From Hyphomicrobiales bacterium (GTDB lineage: Bacteria > Pseudomonadota > Alphaproteobacteria > Rhizobiales > Beijerinckiaceae), in the NCBI GenBank assembly GCA_003963405.1, contig RXIY01000045.1, positions 62,001 through 126,000 of the forward strand: a stretch of 64,000 bases of DNA, in the 5' to 3' direction. The first letter of the stretch is position 1; every line of letters begins with the position of its first letter. The notes under the pieces were generated by a model that saw only the letters and a list, made by a program, of their open reading frames with translations, did no database searches and was not told the origin of the DNA. This document shows positions 58,034-64,000 of the stretch, piece after piece. The position numbers were made by a program, and so were the translations under genes.

Positions 58034-58750
58034 ATGCAACCCGACGACAGCCCCGCGCCCGGCGGGGGCCTCCCACCCCACCTCGTGGACGGCTACGAGG
58101 TGTTCCTGTCCGGCCGCTTCCGCGCCGAGCAGGCGCGGTTCCGGACTCTCGGCATCAAGGGCCAGAAGCCGACGACCATGGTGATCGGCTGCTGCGATTC
58201 GCGCGTGGCGCCCGAGGCGATCTTCGACGCCGGGCCGGGCGAATTGTTCGTGTTGCGCAATGTGGCGGCGCTCGTCCCGCCCTATGAGCCGGACGACCAT
58301 TTCCACGGCGCCTCCGCGGCGCTCGAATACGCCATCATGGCGCTCGAGGTGCACCATATCGTGGTGCTCGGCCACGGCCAGTGCGGCGGCGTGCGCGCCT
58401 TCGCCGAGATCAGCGTCAACCCCGAAGCGCCGCGCCTCAGCCATAGCGATTTCATCGGCGACTGGATCAAGATGCTCGGGCCCGCCGTCGAGCGGCTCGG
58501 CTGCCCGCCTGACCCGCAGGATCCCGCCTATCTCCAGGCGCTCGAATTCGAGTCGATCAAGCAGACGCTCCTCAATCTGCGCAGCTTTCCCATGGTGCAG
58601 ATCCTCGAGCGGCGGGGCTATCTGCATCTCCACGCCGCTTATTTCAGCGTGATGGACGGCCGCCTGCTGGCGCTCGACGAGGCTTCGGGCGCCTTCCGCC
58701 CGGTCGCGGAGGAGGCCCATGCCGCGGCCCTCGAGGAGACGCGATCTTGA
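58034..58750 (+). CDS. beta-class carbonic anhydrase
   Basis: Interconverts CO2 and bicarbonate. The 238 residues hold the zinc ligands Cys54 and Asp55-Ser-Arg57 in GCCDSRVAPEAIF, and His114 with Cys117 in VVLGHGQCGGVRAF. The conserved LFVLRNVAALVPPYEPDDHF is present. ATG 58034 is taken; a longer upstream frame has no family similarity. The stop overlaps the TTG start of the HAD gene. It may balance CO2/bicarbonate for carboxylases; Ccr uses CO2, while PEP carboxylase and acyl-CoA carboxylases use bicarbonate. Confidence 0.95.
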   Translation: MQPDDSPAPGGGLPPHLVDGYEVFLSGRFRAEQARFRTLGIKGQKPTTMVIGCCDSRVAPEAIFDAGPGELFVLRNVAALVPPYEPDDHFHGASAALEYAIMALEVHHIVVLGHGQCGGVRAFAEISVNPEAPRLSHSDFIGDWIKMLGPAVERLGCPPDPQDPAYLQALEFESIKQTLLNLRSFPMVQILERRGYLHLHAAYFSVMDGRLLALDEASGAFRPVAEEAHAAALEETRS

Positions 58751-59658
58751 CGCAGGCGACGGCCGCTGCGCGGGCGGCGACGATTCCCGAAATTTCCGGG
58801 ATCCACGAACTCGCCGGACGCTATGAGGCGATCCTCTGCGACGTCTGGGGCGTGCTCATCGACGGCAAGAAACATTTTCCGCAAGCCGCCGACGCGCTCA
58901 TCCGCTTTCGCGGCCAGGGCGGCAAGGTCGTGCTGGTCACCAACGCCTCGCGGCCCGACGCCGAGGTGCGCCGGCAGCTTCTGGGGCTCGGCCTGCCCGA
59001 GGCCGCCTTCGACGATCTCGTCTCGGCGGGCGAACTGACGCTCAATGAAATGGTCGCGCGCAAGGGGCAGGCCTGCTATCACCTCGGGCCGCCGCGCGAC
59101 AACGGGCTTTTCGATGAGGCGGGCCGCCGGCTCGGCGCGACGCTGCGCAAGGCCTCGCCCGAGGAAGCGGATTACGTCGTCTGCACCGGGCTCTTCGACG
59201 AGCGCGCCGAAATTCCGCAGGATTACGACGAAAGACTCGCCGCGCTGAAGGCGCGCGATCTCGTCATGATCTGCGCGAACCCGGACATTGTGGTCGCCAT
59301 CGGCGACGATATCGTCTATTGCGCGGGGGCGATCGCCGAACGCTACGCCGCCATGGGCGGCAAGGTGCTGATGTTCGGCAAGCCGCACCCGCCGATCTAC
59401 GCCGCCGCCCGCGAGAGGCTCGCGCGCCTCGCCGGCCGGCCGGTTCCGGACCGGCGCATCGTCGCCATCGGCGACGGCGCCCTGACCGATCTCGCCGGGG
59501 CGGGCCGGGCCGGCCTCGATTGCGTCTTCGTCACCGACGGCGTGCATGGCGAGGAGCTGCGCCCGGCGGGAGGCGACATCGACCCGGCCGCGCTCGAGCG
59601 GCTGGTCGAAATCGCGGGCGCGCGCCCCGTCGCTTTGGCCCGCGCGGTTTTCTGGTAA
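58747..59658 (+). CDS. TIGR01459-family HAD hydrolase
   Basis: 303 residues of the HAD superfamily, class IIA. Motif I is ILCDVWGVLIDG near residue 29. LVTNASRPDAEVRRQLLGLG is motif II. GKPHPPIYAAARERL and RIVAIGDGALTDLAGAGRAG form motifs III-IV. The group is related to NagD/pyridoxal phosphatases; its substrate is unknown. The TTG start overlaps the carbonic anhydrase stop (TTGA), so the pair is translationally coupled. Confidence 0.9.
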   Translation: MTQATAAARAATIPEISGIHELAGRYEAILCDVWGVLIDGKKHFPQAADALIRFRGQGGKVVLVTNASRPDAEVRRQLLGLGLPEAAFDDLVSAGELTLNEMVARKGQACYHLGPPRDNGLFDEAGRRLGATLRKASPEEADYVVCTGLFDERAEIPQDYDERLAALKARDLVMICANPDIVVAIGDDIVYCAGAIAERYAAMGGKVLMFGKPHPPIYAAARERLARLAGRPVPDRRIVAIGDGALTDLAGAGRAGLDCVFVTDGVHGEELRPAGGDIDPAALERLVEIAGARPVALARAVFW

Positions 59659-59715
59659 AAGGGGGCGTCGGGCGCCCCCGCCCCTCCAACTCCAAAACGA
59701 TCCGGTGAAAAGAAA

Positions 59716-60192
59716 ATGTCGACGCCCTTCAAAATCTATTATTTCGAAGATCTGAGCGTCGGCATGCGCGAAACGCTGATGAAGGCCGTGATGGACGATG
59801 ACGTCATCGCCTTCGCCGACCTCTCCGGCGACCGCAATCCGATCCATCTCTCGGACCATTTCGCCTCCAAGACGCGCTTTGGCGAGCGCATCGTCCACGG
59901 CCTCTACACCGCCTCGCTGATCTCGACCGTCATCGGCATGTATCTGCCGGGGCCGGGCGCGGTCTATCTGTCGCAGACGCTGAATTTCCGGGCGCCGGTG
60001 AAGATCGGCGACGTGATCACCGTCGTCGTCGAGGTGGTCGAACTCGTCGAGAAGGGCCGCCGCGCCAAGCTCAAATGCGAATGCCTGGTCGACGGCAAGG
60101 TCGTCCTCGACGGCGAGGCGACGGTGATGGTCCCCTCGCGCGAACAGGCCGCCCGCGCGGCGCCTCCGGCGGAGAAGCCGGCGACGGCGTGA
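59716..60192 (+). CDS. MaoC/PhaJ-like (R)-specific enoyl-CoA hydratase
   Basis: 158-residue single hot-dog domain. ADLSGDRNPIHLSDHFAS contains the catalytic Asp39 and His44 with the same five-residue spacing as in PhaJ. RFGERIVHGLYTASLISTVI and PGAVYLSQTLNFRAPVKIGD complete the pattern. Such enzymes interconvert crotonyl-CoA and (R)-3-hydroxybutyryl-CoA, linking polyhydroxybutyrate with the ethylmalonyl-CoA pathway, where a CroR-type crotonase is needed. The chain-length preference is not visible. It follows the HAD gene by 57 bases. Confidence 0.85.
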   Translation: MSTPFKIYYFEDLSVGMRETLMKAVMDDDVIAFADLSGDRNPIHLSDHFASKTRFGERIVHGLYTASLISTVIGMYLPGPGAVYLSQTLNFRAPVKIGDVITVVVEVVELVEKGRRAKLKCECLVDGKVVLDGEATVMVPSREQAARAAPPAEKPATA

Positions 60193-60347
60193 AATTTGGC
60201 CTTGTTGGAGGTCCCGAAGCGGCCTGACGGGCGAAGGCTCACTGCACAAAGCGACGCTTGCCGGCGCGGCGCATCGATTTTTCGCTCCCCTTGCGCTTCG
60301 GGCCGCCGCGCGGCAGTTTGACGCCCCGCGCCCGATCGGATCAGCCC

Positions 60348-61301
60348 GTGACGAAATCGCCCTTCATTGTCGCCCGCGACCCCGAAAGCCCGCCCGACGG
60401 GCTCGAGGGCGCCGTCGTCGCCATCGGGAATTTCGACGGGCTGCATCGCGGCCATCGCGGCGTCGCGGCGCGCGCCCAGGCGCTGGCGAAAAAGCTCGGC
60501 AGGCCCTGCGCGCTGCTGACCTTCGAGCCGCATCCGGCCGACGTCTTCGCCGGCCGGCCGGTGATCTTTCGCCTGACCCCGCCCGCCGCCAAGGCGGCGC
60601 AGGCGAGCCGGCTCGGGCTCGACGGCATGATCGTGCTGACTTTCGATCCGAAATTCGCCGCGCGGCCCGCCCGCGAATTCACCGAGGAAATCCTGAAGAA
60701 AAAGCTCGGCGTTTCGGCCGTGGTCGCGGGCTACGACTTCCGCTTCGGCGCCGGCCGGGCGGGAGACGCCGCCTTCCTGCGGGCCGAGGGCGAGCGGCTG
60801 GGCTTCGCGGTCGAGATCGTCGACCGGATCACGCAGGACGAAGACGGAAGCCTCGAGGCGGTGTCCTCGACAGCGACGCGCGAGGCGCTGGAGAAGGGCG
60901 ACGTCGAGGCGGCGCGCCGGCTTCTGGGCCATCCCTATTTCGTGCGCGGCGTCGTGCGGCACGGCGACAAGCGCGGGCGCCATCTGGGCTTCCCGACCGC
61001 CAATCTCGCGCTCGACCCCTCGAACCGCCTGCGCCACGGCGTTTACGCCGTCACGATCGAGATCGACGGCGTCTGGCGCGACGCCGTGGCGAGTTTCGGC
61101 CGCCGCCCCACCTTCGACAATGGCGCGCCGCTTCTCGAGGTCTTCCTATTCGATTTTTCGGGCGACCTCTACGGCAAGGACGTCGAGGTGGCGTTTCACG
61201 CCTTTTTGAGAGGCGAGGAGAAATTCGACAGCGTCGAGACGCTGATCGCGAAGATGGATGACGACAGCGCCCGCGCCCGCGCCATCCTCGCAAGCCGCTA
61301 G
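60348..61301 (+). CDS. ribF: bifunctional riboflavin kinase / FAD synthetase
   Basis: Makes FMN and FAD from riboflavin. The 317 residues carry the N-terminal adenylyltransferase with AIGNFDGLHRGHRGV (the H-x-G-H motif), FEPHPADVFAGR and VVAGYDFRFGAGRAGD. The C-terminal flavokinase has RGVVRHGDKRGRHLGFPTAN. The GTG at 60348 is preferred since relatives start close to this point; the frame is open to 60258 but without similarity. In Proteobacteria ribF often lies before ileS, as here. Confidence 0.95.
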   Translation: MTKSPFIVARDPESPPDGLEGAVVAIGNFDGLHRGHRGVAARAQALAKKLGRPCALLTFEPHPADVFAGRPVIFRLTPPAAKAAQASRLGLDGMIVLTFDPKFAARPAREFTEEILKKKLGVSAVVAGYDFRFGAGRAGDAAFLRAEGERLGFAVEIVDRITQDEDGSLEAVSSTATREALEKGDVEAARRLLGHPYFVRGVVRHGDKRGRHLGFPTANLALDPSNRLRHGVYAVTIEIDGVWRDAVASFGRRPTFDNGAPLLEVFLFDFSGDLYGKDVEVAFHAFLRGEEKFDSVETLIAKMDDDSARARAILASR

Positions 61302-61378
61302 ATCCCGCAAGGGCGGCGGGCGGCGTTGCGGCAAGGCCTCCCAACGCCTATTTTCGCGACAGAAAAGGAGTCCGCGTC

Positions 61379-61672
61379 ATGAGCGAGAAGCCCAAAGGCG
61401 AGATCGAGATCATCCCGCCCGGCGCAGAGCGGGAGGACGAGTTCGCGACGTCGCGCATCTGGATCTCTTCGGGTTCCGGCGAGGTGAAATTCGTGCGCCT
61501 CGGTCCGTTCCAGAGCCTGTTGCTCGGTTTCGGCCTGCTGGTTCTGATCGGTCTCGGCCTGTTCTTCCTCTCCGGCCTCTTTCTCATCCTTGCGCCCGCC
61601 GTCGTCCTGCTCGGCGCGGGGGCGTGGGTCGCGCACAAGCTTGGCGTCGGTCCCTTCCGGCGGCTGAGGTAG
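61379..61672 (+). CDS. small membrane protein between ribF and ileS
   Basis: 97 residues. The N-terminal part is charged (EIEIIPPGAEREDEFATSRI), followed by the pattern SGEVKFVRLGPFQSLLLGFG and one or two hydrophobic helices (LLVLIGLGLFFLSGLFLIL, APAVVLLGAGAWVAHKLGV). Similar small membrane proteins are seen in Hyphomicrobiales near ileS; function unknown. The start ATG 61379 has AAAAGGAG upstream. Confidence 0.75.
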   Translation: MSEKPKGEIEIIPPGAEREDEFATSRIWISSGSGEVKFVRLGPFQSLLLGFGLLVLIGLGLFFLSGLFLILAPAVVLLGAGAWVAHKLGVGPFRRLR

Positions 61673-61900
61673 ATAAGAATTCATCGGGCTTCCGAGGCTT
61701 TTCCGCCGGGAGGGCGCTTGCTAAAGAGAGCCATGCCGCCCCCGCAAAAACGAATTACCCGCCCGGCCCACGCTTGAGACCGTCATGTCTCGCGGGGGGT
61801 CGGGGTCTTGGGCGCGATTGGCGCTCCTTCAGCAAATCCTTTATGTGACGCGGACCCTGCCGCCCCATCCGGCGCCGCCCGACCCTGGCTTCTACGACCC

Positions 61901-64000
61901 ATGAACGACGAAACGCCCAAAGGGCCCGATTATTCCAAGAGCCTCTATCTGCCCGAGACGGCGTTCCCGATGCGCGCGGGCCTGCCCCAGCGCGAGCCCG
62001 ACCTTCTGAAACGCTGGGCGGAGATCGGCCTCGACGCGAAGATGCGGGAGGCGGCGCAGGGCCGGCCGAAATTCACCCTGCACGACGGGCCGCCCTACGC
62101 CAACGGCAACATCCACATCGGCCACGCGCTCAACAAGATCCTCAAGGACATCGTCACGCGCAGCCAGCGCATGACCGGCAAGGACTGCGTCTATGTGCCG
62201 GGCTGGGACTGCCACGGCCTGCCGATCGAATGGAAGATCGAGGAAGAGAACTACCGGGCCAAGGGCAAGAAGAAGCCCGACTTCTCCCGCCCCGAGGAGA
62301 TGATCGCCTTTCGCCGCGAGTGCCGCGCCTACGCCGAACATTGGCTCTCGATCCAGCGCGAGGAGTTCAAGCGCCTCGGCGTCGCCGGCGAGTGGGACCG
62401 TCCTTACGCCACCATGGCCTTTCCGGCCGAGGCGATCATCGCGCGCGAAATTTTGAAATTCGCCGAGAACGGCCTGCTCTATCGCGGCTCCAAGCCCGTC
62501 ATGTGGAGCGTCGTCGAAAAGACCGCGCTCGCCGAGGCCGAAGTCGAATATGAGGACCACACCAGCGACACGGTCTGGGTCGCCTTCCCCATTCCGCGCG
62601 GCGCGCGCCCCGATCTGTCCGACGCGCGCGTCGTCATCTGGACGACGACGCCCTGGACGCTGCCGGGCAATCGCGCGATCTCGTTTTCCTCGAAGATCGC
62701 CTATGGCCTCTATCGCGTGACCGACGCGCCCGACGACAACTGGGCCTTTCCGGGCGCGAAATTCATCCTGGCCGACAAGCTCGCGGGCGACGTTTTCAAG
62801 GCCGCGAAGGTCGCGGGCTTCGAGCGCCTGCGCGACGTTGCGGCGGCGGAGCTTTCGGACCTCGTCTGCGCCCATCCGCTCGCGCATCTCGGCTACGCCT
62901 TCGACGTGCCGCTCTTCGACGGCGATCACGTGACCGACGACACGGGCACGGGCTTCGTGCATACGGCGCCCGGACACGGCCGCGAGGATTTCGACATCTG
63001 GATGGCGAACGGCCGTCGCCTCGCCGAGAGCGGAATCGAGACGCGCATCCCTTATACGGTCGACGAGGACGGCTTCTATACGCCGGAGGCGCCCGGCTTC
63101 TCCGGCAAGCGCGTGCTCACCGAAAAGGGCGAGAAGGGCGACGCCAACGAGGCTGTGATGGCGGAGCTCGTCACGGCCGGAAACCTCGTCGCGCGCGGCC
63201 GGCTGAAGCATCAGTATCCGCATTCGTGGCGCTCCAAGAAGCCGGTGATCTTCCGCAATACGCCGCAATGGTTCATCGCGATGGACAAGCCCTTCGACGG
63301 CGCCCCGCTCTCCGACGGCGAGAAGGGGAATGCGCCCACCCTGCGCGCCATCGCGCTCGAAGAGATTGCGCGCACGCAATGGACGCCGGCCGCCGGCGAG
63401 AACCGCATTCGCGGCATGATCGCCAACCGGCCCGACTGGGTCGTCTCCCGTCAGCGCGCCTGGGGCGTGCCGATCGCCGTTTTCGTCAAGAAAGGCACGC
63501 ATGAGATCCTCGTCGATCCGCGCGTGAACGAACGCATCGTCGCGGCGTTCGAGGCCGAGGGCGCCGACGCCTGGTACGAGGCCCGCGCCGCCGAGCGTTT
63601 TCTCGCGCCCGACCACGATCCGGAGGATTACGAAAAGGTCGCCGACGTTCTCGACGTTTGGTTCGACTCAGGCTCGACTCACGCCTTCGTGCTGGACGAT
63701 CCGAAAAACTTCCCCGCGCTCGCCGGCATTCACAGAAAGCGCGACGGCGGCGAGGACGAGGTCATGTATCTCGAAGGCTCGGACCAGCATCGCGGCTGGT
63801 TCCACTCCTCCCTTCTCGAAAGCTGCGGCACGCGCGGCCGCGCGCCCTATGACGCCGTGCTGACCCATGGCTTCGTGCTCGACGAGAAGGGCCGCAAGAT
63901 GTCGAAGTCGCTCGGCAATGTCGTCGCGCCGCAGAAAGTGATCGCAGATTCGGGGGCCGACATTCTGCGCCTGTGGGTCGCGGCCTCGGATTACGCCGAC
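61901..64000 (+). CDS. ileS: isoleucyl-tRNA synthetase, C-terminal part beyond window
   Basis: Charges tRNA-Ile and edits valine. 700 codons are present of an expected 950-1000. The class I signature is [16 protein letters not shown] near residue 70. The editing domain has [14 protein letters not shown] and [30 protein letters not shown] and the K-M-S-K-S motif at residues 666-670 ([10 protein letters not shown]) follow. ATG 61901 begins the conserved [19 protein letters not shown]. The frame is open to the window edge. Confidence 0.97.
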   Translation, partial: MNDETPKGPDYSKSLYLPETAFPMRAGLPQREPDLLKRWAEIGLDAKMREAAQGRPKFTLHDGPPYANGNIHIGHALNKILKDIVTRSQRMTGKDCVYVPGWDCHGLPIEWKIEEENYRAKGKKKPDFSRPEEMIAFRRECRAYAEHWLSIQREEFKRLGVAGEWDRPYATMAFPAEAIIAREILKFAENGLLYRGSKPVMWSVVEKTALAEAEVEYEDHTSDTVWVAFPIPRGARPDLSDARVVIWTTTPWTLPGNRAISFSSKIAYGLYRVTDAPDDNWAFPGAKFILADKLAGDVFKAAKVAGFERLRDVAAAELSDLVCAHPLAHLGYAFDVPLFDGDHVTDDTGTGFVHTAPGHGREDFDIWMANGRRLAESGIETRIPYTVDEDGFYTPEAPGFSGKRVLTEKGEKGDANEAVMAELVTAGNLVARGRLKHQYPHSWRSKKPVIFRNTPQWFIAMDKPFDGAPLSDGEKGNAPTLRAIALEEIARTQWTPAAGENRIRGMIANRPDWVVSRQRAWGVPIAVFVKKGTHEILVDPRVNERIVAAFEAEGADAWYEARAAERFLAPDHDPEDYEKVADVLDVWFDSGSTHAFVLDDPKNFPALAGIHRKRDGGEDEVMYLEGSDQHRGWFHSSLLESCGTRGRAPYDAVLTHGFVLDEKGRKMSKSLGNVVAPQKVIADSGADILRLWVAASDYAD

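Noticed and set aside
60235-60345. Short basic peptide on the minus strand ending AGKRRFVQ in the gap before ribF
   Set aside because: It is tempting as a small gene, but an in-frame stop lies just upstream and only a 10-codon frame has an ATG; no ribosome binding site.

Overview
The window looks like a chromosomal stretch of a high-GC alphaproteobacterium of the order Hyphomicrobiales. Lineage markers are ccrM next to rnhB, a Mic60-hemY pair, a GTTC-N7-GTTC LexA-type box, homospermidine synthase, and several small families typical of the order. Five enzymes plus one plausible accessory enzyme of the ethylmalonyl-CoA pathway suggest an organism that must regenerate glyoxylate from acetyl-CoA, such as a serine-cycle methylotroph or type II methanotroph (Methylocystis/Methylosinus-like). 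The genus is inference: no methane or methanol oxidation gene lies in the window.

Layout. 1-747: cut-off MFS drug exporter. 1063-10146: glycogen operon glgB-glgC-glgA-glgX/malQ, ending in a 1375-residue debranching/glucanotransferase fusion. 10180-14495: EnvC-like murein hydrolase activator, CtpA protease, then ccmC-ccmD-ccmG without ccmAB. 14492-21112: PilZ protein, TauE/SafE permease, TetR regulator, an MFS-PlsC-AMP ligase fusion for lysophospholipid acylation, and a CHAD protein. 21278-27203: homospermidine synthase, a radical SAM protein behind a LexA-like box, rnhB, ccrM, uppP. 27361-33383: OFA-family transporter, ethylmalonyl-CoA mutase, a DUF2267 gene and, divergently, crotonyl-CoA carboxylase/reductase. 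33480-42652: housekeeping and small genes (a degenerate uracil-DNA-glycosylase-like protein, ispG, a CbpA-like DnaJ, mntH, a histidine phosphatase-NUDIX fusion, pdxH). 42786-47424: a Chloroflexus-type malyl-CoA lyase, then ffh-rpsP-rimM-trmD behind a structured leader. 47498-56938: host-attachment family protein, methylsuccinyl-CoA dehydrogenase, an ABC-2 exporter, hemY and Mic60. 57026-64000: a CitE-like malyl-CoA thioesterase, beta-carbonic anhydrase, HAD hydrolase, PhaJ-like hydratase, ribF and the 5' two thirds of ileS.

How genes work together. Ccr (32127), Ecm (29319), Mcd (48662), Mcl (42786) and the Mcl2-like thioesterase (57026) cover most of crotonyl-CoA to propionyl-CoA plus glyoxylate. 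The PhaJ-like hydratase (59716) could supply crotonyl-CoA from (R)-3-hydroxybutyryl-CoA. Epimerase and mesaconyl-CoA hydratase are not in the window. The genes are scattered over about 31 kb rather than forming one operon.

No rRNA, tRNA, CRISPR array, insertion sequence or prophage was recognised. The most notable points are the domain fusions (GlgX-MalQ, phosphatase-NUDIX, OFA transporter with a small-subunit-like tail), the 19-bp dyad before ccr, the LexA-like box, the operator-like palindrome on the acyltransferase promoter, and the possible attenuator before ffh.
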